From NCBI GenBank assembly GCA_002281775.1, contig NCGY01000007.1, positions 53,323 through 117,322 on the forward strand: 64,000 nt of DNA. Reading direction: 5' to 3'. Below are positions 17,535 to 25,876 of the stretch, one piece after another. Numbering within the stretch: position 1 is the stretch's first letter; every line of letters starts with the position of its first letter. Made by a program: the position numbers and the translations under genes. The notes under the pieces are model-generated. The model was given only the letters and a program-made list of their open reading frames with translations. It searched no databases and had not been told where the DNA came from. The stretch comes from Hydrogenophilales bacterium 16-64-46. GTDB lineage: Bacteria > Pseudomonadota > Gammaproteobacteria > Burkholderiales > Thiobacillaceae.

Positions 17535-18920
17535 TCAATCCCCGACGGGCAAGCCGCTGGGCACCGCCGTCGGGATGGTTCGCCGCAAATCCAGCATGTC
17601 AGGATCGGTCAGAGCGTGCAAGAAACTAACGAGGTCGCCCATCTCTTCATCGGTCAAATCCATGGGCGCGAGCTCGTTGGCTAGGACGATGGGCTGGCTA
17701 CGATTAGGGTCATCCACCACTTTGAAATCAATCGCATCCAGGTCGCTTCGCGAAGGCATGCGGACTTGCGACCGATCCCAACTGGCAAAAGCCTGGGCGG
17801 GATCAAGGTGATGGCGGATCACGCCCTCCAGCGTCGCATAGGCCCCGGTATGGCCATAAGGCCCGGTCAACGCGACATTACGCAGCGAAGGGGTGCGGAA
17901 TTTGTAGTAATCGGCAGTATTCTGCGTCACGCCTTGACGCCCGGTATCGTCCTGCTCCAGTGCTCCCAGTGTCTGGGCCCCGGGGCCGAATTGCGGCATC
18001 GCAATCGCATGAAAATTCTGGTCCGTCTGGAATTTTCCGCTGTGGCAACTGGCACAGTTGGCCTTGTTATAGAACAGGTCCATGCCGCGCAACTGCGCCC
18101 CGCTCAGCGCATCCGTGTCGCCGCGCAAATAATGGTCGAAGGGACTGTTATCCGAACGGAACTCGGCCGCCTGAAATGCCGCGATCGCATTCACCACATG
18201 CGAAATCCCCATTTTCTGAGCGGAATCGACATCCGGGAAGGCCGACTGAAAGTATGAGACGTACTCTGGCACATCGCGCAAGCGTTGTACCAGCACTTCC
18301 CACTTGGCAGGGAACGAAGACGCCCCACGTTGTCCACTTTGTGTGCTGGACGACACGGCGTCGACGACGTCGTTCTCACCGGCTTGCCCCAGCATTTCCG
18401 CCCCGATTATCAGGGGAAAAAGTGCCTGGCCGGCGAGCACGTTATCCAGTCCGCTTGGCGTGAAGCGTCCAGACAAAAGCCTGAGCCCTGCTGCTGTTTG
18501 TTCGTTGATGCCGCCCAGGTTCAACCGAACGAATTCCTTGGCACCCAGATTGAATAGCGCGGGAGCATTCCGGCCAATACGCCCCCTGATTGCCGAATCC
18601 CCCAGGCCCGTCGTGCGGAAAGCCCCGTGAAACTGCCCGCCTTCACCCGCCCCAAGAGACAATCTATCGGTCGTATACGTCAAGGGATGGTGACAGGACG
18701 CACAGGATATGTTTTTGTTGCCACTCAGTATCTTGTCGAAAAACAAGGCACGCCCCAGTTCGACTTTTTCAGGGTTGGGCGTCCCGGCGTCGTAGTAGTC
18801 TGCATCCACTACCGCCGCAGGCAGGTCCGTAGCGCGCAATGGCAGGCTCATCATGCAGAGCATCCCAGAGAGGCAAGCCAAGCCCGTAGCCAGCAGAACG
18901 TTTTTCATTTCTTTTGACAT
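17535..18920 (-). CDS. Diheme cytochrome c peroxidase family protein (CcpA/MauG superfamily), copy 2
   Basis: 461 residues. Signal peptide to about residue 30, heme motifs CASCH at about 73-77 and again in NKANCASCHSGKF near residue 295. Long stretches are identical to copy 1 (for example FQTD.NF.AIAMPQFGPG and YGHTGAY.TLEGVIRHHLDP), indicating a tandem duplication. The ATG at 18920 has AAGGTG upstream. It lies 135 bases downstream of the PEP-CTERM gene on the same strand, so may be read from that promoter. Confidence 0.9.
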   Translation of the reverse strand: MSKEMKNVLLATGLACLSGMLCMMSLPLRATDLPAAVVDADYYDAGTPNPEKVELGRALFFDKILSGNKNISCASCHHPLTYTTDRLSLGAGEGGQFHGAFRTTGLGDSAIRGRIGRNAPALFNLGAKEFVRLNLGGINEQTAAGLRLLSGRFTPSGLDNVLAGQALFPLIIGAEMLGQAGENDVVDAVSSSTQSGQRGASSFPAKWEVLVQRLRDVPEYVSYFQSAFPDVDSAQKMGISHVVNAIAAFQAAEFRSDNSPFDHYLRGDTDALSGAQLRGMDLFYNKANCASCHSGKFQTDQNFHAIAMPQFGPGAQTLGALEQDDTGRQGVTQNTADYYKFRTPSLRNVALTGPYGHTGAYATLEGVIRHHLDPAQAFASWDRSQVRMPSRSDLDAIDFKVVDDPNRSQPIVLANELAPMDLTDEEMGDLVSFLHALTDPDMLDLRRTIPTAVPSGLPVGD

Positions 18921-19055
18921 ATCCACACCTTTGAACATTGAGCGGCATAATTGGACGACTACAACTCCGATTTTGCAGCTTGATGTTCTTATGTGCTTTT
19001 TATGTATTTCGAAGAAAACGGCGCTCAAATCAAGACCGCCCTTCTATTCGATAAA

Positions 19056-19862
19056 TTAGCGCGCCAGCGCATGCAAGCGACGTTGGCGCGCCAAGCCGAA
19101 GCCAAGCAGGCCGATTGCCGCCAATGCAAGACTGGAAGGCTCGGGCACTGCATTGGCGCGAATGTTGTCGACGCCGACTGCCGAATCACCCCGCCCGTTT
19201 TCTTCGAACAGGCTGAAGGAAAGACTCACTGATGCCGCGGCCAGATCGGCCAGGCTGATTGTCAGGTCGAGCGTGCCCCGGCTGTCCGCGCTTGGTGCGG
19301 CGTAGCTGATCAGGTTCACGATGCTGTCGTCCGCCAGCACAAGATTGATGAGGAAGTCATCCGTGTTGGCAGTATTGTTGGCGTCGAACACGTAATCGAG
19401 CGCGATTTGCAATTCCTGCGCACTCGATGGCAAGACCCCGAGGTCGAAGATCAGGGTCGAAGTGGCGGTTGTGGTCTGCCCGTTGGGCTCACCCCCGATT
19501 GCCGCACCGTTGTCACCGATTACCAGAAACTGATTGGGGTTTGCACCAAAGAAGTTGTCGAAATCGGCGTCCCCGAATGTGAGCGGACCTGCACCATCGA
19601 TGGCGTTGTTCCAGCGGCGCACGGTGAACGAGGCTTCTGTGGCCTCACCGGCCACCACGCGCACCGGCGTGCCATCCAGTTTGGCCGGGTTGCTCGCCAG
19701 GATGGATTGCACGGTCAACACGGTGGCAGCACCCGTGATTCCTGTGACGTCCTGGAAGTCCTCGTTGATCAGGCTGATGACGCTCGCCGAGGCTGCGCTG
19801 GCACCAGCCAGCAACGCAACACCCGACAATGCGCCGAGCAATGATGTGCATGATCTGGACAT
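19056..19862 (-). CDS. PEP-CTERM sorting-signal protein
   Basis: 268 residues. N-terminal signal peptide (cleavage near ASAASA) and a C-terminal tripartite signal: VPEPSSLALAAIGLLGFGLARQRR, that is PEP motif, transmembrane helix and Arg-rich tail. Such proteins are processed by an exosortase (EpsH/XrtA) and linked to exopolysaccharide production. The body is beta-rich, low in Cys and acidic, with no enzyme motif. Preceded by a sigma-54 type promoter, as expected of PrsK/PrsR/RpoN-controlled PEP-CTERM genes. No exosortase gene is in this window. Confidence 0.92.
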   Translation of the reverse strand: MSRSCTSLLGALSGVALLAGASAASASVISLINEDFQDVTGITGAATVLTVQSILASNPAKLDGTPVRVVAGEATEASFTVRRWNNAIDGAGPLTFGDADFDNFFGANPNQFLVIGDNGAAIGGEPNGQTTTATSTLIFDLGVLPSSAQELQIALDYVFDANNTANTDDFLINLVLADDSIVNLISYAAPSADSRGTLDLTISLADLAAASVSLSFSLFEENGRGDSAVGVDNIRANAVPEPSSLALAAIGLLGFGLARQRRLHALAR

Positions 19863-19943
19863 ACTCTACCTTTCTGATTGAACGATGTGCCGCTGCACGG
19901 GAGTCAGACAACATCAGATGACCCTTACGTACAAATCAGTTAA

Positions 19944-19960
19944 AGCAAACCTTGTTCCAG
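19944..19960 (-). promoter_or_regulatory. Sigma-54 (RpoN) promoter for the PEP-CTERM gene
   Basis: On the minus strand the sequence reads CTGGAACAAGGTTTGCT, with the invariant GG and GC exactly ten bases apart and TTGCT in the -12 box. It departs from the TGGCAC consensus only at one position of the -24 box. The gene start is about 80 bases downstream, leaving a plausible leader. Two further sites with the same -12 box lie at 34875-34891 and 40487-40503. Confidence 0.7.
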
Positions 19961-20058
19961 TTTTAGAAATCATTTATAAAACAATCACCTGCCTGGATTC
20001 CGCTTGCAAGCCCGGCGATGAATGTAAATCTTACCGACAGCCAAAGGCACGCTGACGT

Positions 20059-21642
20059 CTACTGCTCCCACAAATAGAGCTTGCCGTCATGCGTCTCGCT
20101 GACGGTCGTCAGCCTGCGTTGCAGGAACTGCAACAGTTCCGGCTCGATGATTTCCTTGAAGCCACCGAACGGGGTGGCGTAAATCCAGACTCGTCGATTC
20201 TGGCGAAGCAGGGCATAAAACTCTTCCTGGGTACGGATTACGGCATTGCCAACGTACTTGTCGTAGTACTGCGGCACGCTCTGGCCCGGGTCATAGATGA
20301 TCTTGCGATCCGTGATGGTCTGGAGGAAATAGTCCCCGTCCATGTCGGCGTAATGACGCAAAGCCAGGGGTGCCAGAGCAATCACCACATCGCCCGGCTG
20401 GTAATGACGCTTCAGGGCGGAAGAGAGATTGCGGTAGTCGATACCCGCCAGCTCGGGCCGGATATCGGTGCGCACCGGGTTCTGGAACTCCCCGCCCAAG
20501 CCGTGGAATTTCAGGCCCGGAATGGTCGAGAACATCAGCAGCAACCCTGCAAACAATGGCAGGGCCAACTGTCGGGCCACGCGTACGAAAAACAGGGGGC
20601 TCTCATCACAGGTACGCGTCAGGAAATCGACCAGCAACACGCCACCCGCAGAGACCGTCAGGATAAAAATCGGCAGCAGGTAATAAATGTAGTGGGCGTT
20701 GTAATACCCCAGGAAATTGGTCATGAAGAAGATGCCCAACAGGGTAAACAGATAGAAAAAGCGCAGGTTCCAGTTTCGCGCCATCATGCCGATGGCGAGC
20801 ACCAGCACCGCCGTCAGGACCAGATGGAATTCCGTACTGAGGAAGTTCCACAGGTAGTAGTACGGGCTGTACGTTGTTTTAGTGAAAACCAGTTGCGGCA
20901 GGGAGACGTCGCTTTTACCCGACCCCACCATCAGGTAATCAACTTGCAACAGCACGCGCCGCACGCCCTGTACGACCACAACCAGGGTCACGATCGCCGA
21001 CGCAGCCCACAAGTGGGGATTTCTGAGCCAATGCCAATCGCCCCATCGCATGGTGAACGCGACGATGAGCAGGATGGGCAGGACGAAGCCTGACCCCTCC
21101 CAACTGAGATAGGCGCAGGAAAAAAACAGTGCGGCCAGGTAATAGGTTGACGTGGGCGTGGCGTCGTCCTGCAGGATTCTTCTCACCTGCAGCGCGGTCA
21201 ACAGGACAAAGAATTGCGTCTGGGAGGGATGAAACAGGTTGTGTGACCAGTGTAACGCCCAGGGCGACATGGCGTAGAGGAGGCCCGCAAGCAGACCGAT
21301 ACGCCAGTCGAATAGCCGCCAGCCGGCATGGAATATGACGGCAGCGGTGAGAGTCCCGAAGATTGCTGCGGGCAGGCGCAGGGCGAAATCGGATTCACCG
21401 AAAAGCCACATCGCTGAAGCGATGAAATACGGCACCAGTTCGTAGGTCGCCAGATACACCAGCATGCTGCCGACGTAGAGCGAAGGCACGCCGCGGTCCA
21501 GCACACCTTTTGCGGCTTCGACCAGCGTCGTCTCGTCCAGGGTCAGTGAAAACGCGCCGAGGCCGGTCAATCGTAGATAGGCCGCAATCGCAACGACCAG
21601 CAAACCGGCCAGCCAGTAGCCCCAACGACTAGCGAGTTTCAT
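20059..21642 (-). CDS. GT-C fold glycosyltransferase (GT39/PMT/ArnT-like), membrane protein
   Basis: 527 residues with about ten or more transmembrane helices. The first periplasmic loop has the acidic pair expected of lipid-sugar-dependent GT-C enzymes (FSLTLDETTLVEAAKG). LLYAMSPWALHWSHNLFHPSQ matches the conserved region of the ArnT/PMT group. It would transfer a sugar from a polyprenyl-phosphate donor on the periplasmic side, possibly to the exopolysaccharide. Its start overlaps the upstream gene by 14 bases and has GGGGGG just before it. Last gene of the long minus-strand train. Confidence 0.85.
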   Translation of the reverse strand: MKLASRWGYWLAGLLVVAIAAYLRLTGLGAFSLTLDETTLVEAAKGVLDRGVPSLYVGSMLVYLATYELVPYFIASAMWLFGESDFALRLPAAIFGTLTAAVIFHAGWRLFDWRIGLLAGLLYAMSPWALHWSHNLFHPSQTQFFVLLTALQVRRILQDDATPTSTYYLAALFFSCAYLSWEGSGFVLPILLIVAFTMRWGDWHWLRNPHLWAASAIVTLVVVVQGVRRVLLQVDYLMVGSGKSDVSLPQLVFTKTTYSPYYYLWNFLSTEFHLVLTAVLVLAIGMMARNWNLRFFYLFTLLGIFFMTNFLGYYNAHYIYYLLPIFILTVSAGGVLLVDFLTRTCDESPLFFVRVARQLALPLFAGLLLMFSTIPGLKFHGLGGEFQNPVRTDIRPELAGIDYRNLSSALKRHYQPGDVVIALAPLALRHYADMDGDYFLQTITDRKIIYDPGQSVPQYYDKYVGNAVIRTQEEFYALLRQNRRVWIYATPFGGFKEIIEPELLQFLQRRLTTVSETHDGKLYLWEQ

Positions 21643-23107
21643 TCGCCCCCCTGTTTATCTCGGGTGCGCGCAGGTGCGCTTCAACCAGAATCGCCCCCCA
21701 CCAGACGACCAGAATGACCGCCCCGAGCACGAGCCAGAAAGGCGCGATCACGGCGGCAGGATCGACCCGCACATCGTAACGCGCCAGCAAGAGGGCAATG
21801 AGCGGGAACAGCAACACCGTCTGGGGCAGCAGATAAGCACATGCCGCCCCCCCCTGTCCCCAGCCCAGTGCGCGGGCGAGATAGGCGAACAGGGCGGCAC
21901 CAGCCAGGTTCAGGGCCAGCACCACGGCCAGCCAGGGCAGCAAGGCGAAAAAACCCTCCCCCATGTTGGTTGACGGCAGGGTTTCGGCAAACCGGACTAT
22001 GGGCGCAGGCAACTCGATCAGCAGGCGACTGGCCTGTCCGTCATCCTCTGCGTCCACACGCCCGATTTTGTGATTCATGGGTAAAACCGTCGCGGGCTTG
22101 CCGGGTGCCGACCAGACTGTTTGCGCATCCACTTCTCCTGTTGCCGCCAGCCATCCTGCGGCCGAGGAAAATCCATAGGATTGAGTACCTGCACGTGCCA
22201 ACCCGCCTATTGCCAACTGGCCACCTGGCGTTTCGTTATGCACGCTGATTTCAATACGGTTGTTTCCAGGCCGGAGAAATGGCGCTATCGCATATGTGTC
22301 GAGAAATTCGCGCGTGGGCACGGCCTCGACCACCGGCTTGCCGTTGATGGCGATGCTGTACGTGGCGGTGGTGCTCACGCCCAGCCATGCGTATTCGATG
22401 GGCCGATGCGCGATCATGATTTCTCTGCGGAAGACCCCGTCCCGTGCCGCCAGGTCCGGCAACCAGATCCAGTCGCCCGCTTGCAGGTTCGCCAGCACCT
22501 TGGGCGTGATCGCCAACGGGGCGAAGACGCGGCCGTCGTCCCTGGCAACGCTGGCATGACCCCAGCTACCATCGTCAAACTCGCGTTCGTACCAGGCCAG
22601 GCTGCCTTCCCGTTGCCATTGCTCGGTGGCTGCCGTCCGCCAGCGCGGGCCGCTGGCAATCAGCATTCGCTGTCCATCCGCACCCTCCATGTAGCCTTCG
22701 GCGAGCAGCGTCGCGGGGCCCGGATAAGTATCGCGAACCACGGCGACGGCGATCACGTTTTCTCCGGGCACCAGATAAGGGGCAAGATCATAGACCCCTG
22801 TCGTCTCGACCGAGGCAAACGCACTTTTCGCCACGCTCGTTCCATTGACGAATAATTCAAACGCATCAGGCGCGGCAAAAGTCAGGATGGCCTTGCGCGG
22901 CGTGGCCGCAAGCTGCATGCGGTACCGAAAATAGGCATTGGGTTCATTTTCGCTCGCCGCGATCCGCACAGCCTGCTGCCAGCGCGGCAGTTCCGTCGGT
23001 GCGCGATGCGGCGCGAATACCAGGCTCGCATAGTAGGCTGCGGCGAGGGAGAACGCCGCCGCCAGGAATACACGAGAAAACCAGCCATTAAGTGATAATG
23101 CGGCCAT
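21629..23107 (-). CDS. Membrane-anchored beta-sandwich (carbohydrate-binding-like) protein
   Basis: 492 residues. One N-terminal transmembrane helix, a large periplasmic part (about residues 35-385) and three C-terminal helices. The periplasmic part has two repeats resembling galactose-binding-like jelly rolls of glycosidases: AYFRYRMQL..ELFVNGTSVAK..YDLAPYLVPGENVIAVAV and the second FRREIMIA..YSIAINGKPVVE..YAIAPFLRPGNNRIEI, with FDDGSWG between. I see no catalytic signature. The context suggests it binds the polymer or serves as a partner of the adjacent GT-C enzyme. Family not recognised by name. Confidence 0.6.
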   Translation of the reverse strand: MAALSLNGWFSRVFLAAAFSLAAAYYASLVFAPHRAPTELPRWQQAVRIAASENEPNAYFRYRMQLAATPRKAILTFAAPDAFELFVNGTSVAKSAFASVETTGVYDLAPYLVPGENVIAVAVVRDTYPGPATLLAEGYMEGADGQRMLIASGPRWRTAATEQWQREGSLAWYEREFDDGSWGHASVARDDGRVFAPLAITPKVLANLQAGDWIWLPDLAARDGVFRREIMIAHRPIEYAWLGVSTTATYSIAINGKPVVEAVPTREFLDTYAIAPFLRPGNNRIEISVHNETPGGQLAIGGLARAGTQSYGFSSAAGWLAATGEVDAQTVWSAPGKPATVLPMNHKIGRVDAEDDGQASRLLIELPAPIVRFAETLPSTNMGEGFFALLPWLAVVLALNLAGAALFAYLARALGWGQGGAACAYLLPQTVLLFPLIALLLARYDVRVDPAAVIAPFWLVLGAVILVVWWGAILVEAHLRAPEINRGANETR

Positions 23108-23108
23108 A

Positions 23109-24407
23109 TCAGGTTCCGGACAGTTCCTTCATGGGCCGATAGTTGTCCTTGTTGTCCAGCTCGTAAGCTTTTGCGTAAGCCTCGCGGGCGAGATTGTTGT
23201 CCCCCGTCGTTCGGTAGATGTCACCGATCAGGCCATAAAAGTCCGACTTGATCGAGGCATGATGCACCGCATCCGGCAACGCCTGGGCAATCAGCAGGGC
23301 CTCTTCTGTGCTGCGCCCCTCGAGCAGGGCCCTGCCCAGAAAATAGCTAGCATTGACGAGGGTGGGGTCAATTTGCAGCGCCTGGCGATAAAAGGCGATG
23401 GCAAGTTGATAGTTCGCCTCCTGATCGGCAGTCAGCCCCTGTTTCAGGTAAACCTGCACCTGCAACTGTTTCAGTCGGTCTTGCATCGCAGCATCGAAGG
23501 GCGTGCCGGCCATCGCCCGGTGCGTATTCAACAACCCCTCGGCCTGGACAAGGGCTTTTCGGCTCAAAGCCTGGCCGATCAAGGCCAGCACAGCATGGGG
23601 ATCGTCTTCACCATGCAGCGCGAGATACGCGCGTGACACCTTGTCCAGGAACGGCGCGGACAGCGCCAAAACGCCATCGCGATCCAGCGCGGTTCGATAG
23701 GCGTCGAGGGCGGCGCTGGCCTCGCCTCTTGCCAGCCGCTGGTCTGCCTGCCGGTACGCATATTCGGCCGCCAGCGTCGGCCCGCCGATCAGGGCGAGCG
23801 CGCCCACAGGCGTCGCGATCGCCAGTAGCGCGACGAAACCAGCCGACAGCGGCAGGCGGCCGCGCATACACAATCCGATCGCTGTCGCCACCATGCCCAG
23901 CACACCGAGTATCCATCCCCACCCGAGAATTTCCCAGACCAGACGCAAGCGGTCGGCCAGGTACCCGAATTCGGTGATGTACACCAGAGAAGGCTCCACG
24001 CCCTTGTTGACCAGGGCATGGGTATTGTTGAATCGCTGGATATCGCCGCGCACGACGCTGTCCTGCATGTATTCGACCAGCCAGCCTGCATCATAGGCCG
24101 CCAACTGCCAGGCAAAATAGAAAAGCAGCAACCAGGCGAACAACCAGAACGCCAGCGCAAGTTTTTTCCACCCCAGCGCGACGCACAGGCCCAACAGGGC
24201 AACGCAGCCGAGGAACACGGTCGCCGGCGAAATCCCAAGCGGTACCCCCCCCGGCAACATCAGTTGCAACGCCAGACCCTTCACCGGCTCGGACATTGGA
24301 AATCCCAACCAGACAGAAAGTCCACCCGCCAGCATCAAGAGGAATCCGGCCAGGAGGATAACGCCCGAGCCTGCCTCAACAAAAGCGATCAGACGATGCG
24401 TTTTCAT
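23109..24407 (-). CDS. Polytopic membrane protein with C-terminal TPR repeats
   Basis: 432 residues. The first about 215 residues hold five or six hydrophobic helices; the rest is helical and TPR-like, clearest at YQLAIAFYRQALQIDPTLVNASYFLGRALLEG and YGLIGDIYRTTGDNNLAREAYAKAYELD. TPR membrane proteins of this kind are frequent in exopolysaccharide loci as assembly scaffolds. No Wzy or ligase motif is recognisable. Its start overlaps the flippase stop (24404-24407), and its stop is one base from the next start. Confidence 0.65.
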   Translation of the reverse strand: MKTHRLIAFVEAGSGVILLAGFLLMLAGGLSVWLGFPMSEPVKGLALQLMLPGGVPLGISPATVFLGCVALLGLCVALGWKKLALAFWLFAWLLLFYFAWQLAAYDAGWLVEYMQDSVVRGDIQRFNNTHALVNKGVEPSLVYITEFGYLADRLRLVWEILGWGWILGVLGMVATAIGLCMRGRLPLSAGFVALLAIATPVGALALIGGPTLAAEYAYRQADQRLARGEASAALDAYRTALDRDGVLALSAPFLDKVSRAYLALHGEDDPHAVLALIGQALSRKALVQAEGLLNTHRAMAGTPFDAAMQDRLKQLQVQVYLKQGLTADQEANYQLAIAFYRQALQIDPTLVNASYFLGRALLEGRSTEEALLIAQALPDAVHHASIKSDFYGLIGDIYRTTGDNNLAREAYAKAYELDNKDNYRPMKELSGT

Positions 24408-25876
24408 ACGCTCCGCTCGCTGCCCGTCGGCCGCGGCTTGATCGACTCGAGCACCAGCGCGATTTCACGACGGTCGACGAGACCGAACAGCAATATCGCC
24501 AGAGGATAGGCCACCGCATAGCCGGCGACCGCCAGGGCGAGGCTGAGCACGGGATGCATCTCCTGCGGCAACAACGGCATCCAGCTCGCTGCCAGCCCGG
24601 CGGCGAGCAGTGGTTTGGCAAATGCCTGGAAGTAGTTCAGGGTGAGCCCAAGACGGTGCAGCAACCACAAGCCGCTCACAAAAAACGCCAGTTCCGCCAG
24701 CAGGGTGGCGAGCGCCGCCCCGGTGTAGCCCATGAACGGAATCAGGACGAAGCAGGCCGCCACGTTGAACGCCAGGCAAACGCCGGAACTTAGCGTGTAG
24801 AAGCGTTGCTCGCCCAGTGCCGTGAACACGTAGATGAGGAGCCCTGTCTGGAACAGGAAAAGCACCGCCCCCGCCATGATGCGCAGGGTCGTTTCTCCTG
24901 CCTGATAGGCTTCTCCGTAGAACACCTCGATGATGTTGCCCGACATGAAGAGAAGCAGAAAAAATATTGGTGCCGCCATCAGCATGAAAATTGCCATCAC
25001 CCGCTCGAGTGCATCGAACAGGCGTTGCCGCGACTCCATCGCCATGCGCGTAAACGGCGGAAAAAGTGGAATCGAAAGCGTGAACGGAATCATGTCGACC
25101 ATCTGGATCACCCGATAGGCCGCGTTGAAGATGCCGACCGCGACCGGCGTCGACAGGGCAGTCAGGATCAGGGTGCCGGTGTGCAGGCTGGAGCGCCTGA
25201 ACACCATGGCCACGCCAACCGGGAAAGCCTCCTTGATGAGGTGACGCCAATAGATCTTGTCTACGCGCCATTGAACGCCGCCGCTGAGGTAGCGCCTGCG
25301 CACGACCACATAAAAGAATAGCCACTGGTACAGATTGGCGACGAAATAAGCCAGAGACACACCGACGATCCCGTGTTCCCCACGCAAGGCCAGCCACACC
25401 GCGAACAGCAGGACGATCTTGTGTGTCACGAATGCGACAGCGTTGTAGCCCATGTCTTCGTGCGCCCGGCAGACCGAACCGAAAACCACGGCGTGAAAGG
25501 TCACGAGTACGGCTGCCCCCATGACCAGAACTGCCCAGTAGACCTCCTCGCTGGTGGCAAGCGGATAGGCAGCGGCGGCCATGGCCAGCATGATTACGCC
25601 GGAAAACAGCCAGACCAGCGGCTTGACGAGACCCACCACGCGGGCCGTCTCCGCCTTGTTACGGGCGATTTCCTTGACGAGGATATTGGTAAGGCCGAAA
25701 TCCGCAACGAGCTGAAAAATGCCCGTTAACGCTAGCACGAAGGAAAATTGACCAAAACTTTCCGCTCCCAGCGCGCGCGCGACGACGATGACAACCACGA
25801 AGCTCATGGCCCCACCCACTGCCTCGGCTGCAACGCCGAACAGCGAATTACGGACGACTTTGCGACTGCCTGTCAT
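24404..25876 (-). CDS. Polysaccharide flippase (Wzx/MOP superfamily)
   Basis: 490 residues with about 12-14 transmembrane helices. The N-terminus NSLFGVAAEAVGGAMSFVVVIVVARALGAESFGQFSFVLALTGIF is characteristic of the PST/RfbX family (given here in pieces: ARALGAESFGQFSF, VADFGLTNILVKEIARN). It should flip lipid-linked oligosaccharide repeat units across the inner membrane. Overlaps both neighbours by four bases, so it is translated as part of the train. Confidence 0.88.
   Translation of the reverse strand: MTGSRKVVRNSLFGVAAEAVGGAMSFVVVIVVARALGAESFGQFSFVLALTGIFQLVADFGLTNILVKEIARNKAETARVVGLVKPLVWLFSGVIMLAMAAAAYPLATSEEVYWAVLVMGAAVLVTFHAVVFGSVCRAHEDMGYNAVAFVTHKIVLLFAVWLALRGEHGIVGVSLAYFVANLYQWLFFYVVVRRRYLSGGVQWRVDKIYWRHLIKEAFPVGVAMVFRRSSLHTGTLILTALSTPVAVGIFNAAYRVIQMVDMIPFTLSIPLFPPFTRMAMESRQRLFDALERVMAIFMLMAAPIFFLLLFMSGNIIEVFYGEAYQAGETTLRIMAGAVLFLFQTGLLIYVFTALGEQRFYTLSSGVCLAFNVAACFVLIPFMGYTGAALATLLAELAFFVSGLWLLHRLGLTLNYFQAFAKPLLAAGLAASWMPLLPQEMHPVLSLALAVAGYAVAYPLAILLFGLVDRREIALVLESIKPRPTGSERSV

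Noticed and set aside
18921..19028. Longer N-terminus for diheme peroxidase copy 2
   Set aside because: The ATG at 18920 has a good ribosome-binding site and opens directly on a signal peptide; the extra 36 residues would mask it.
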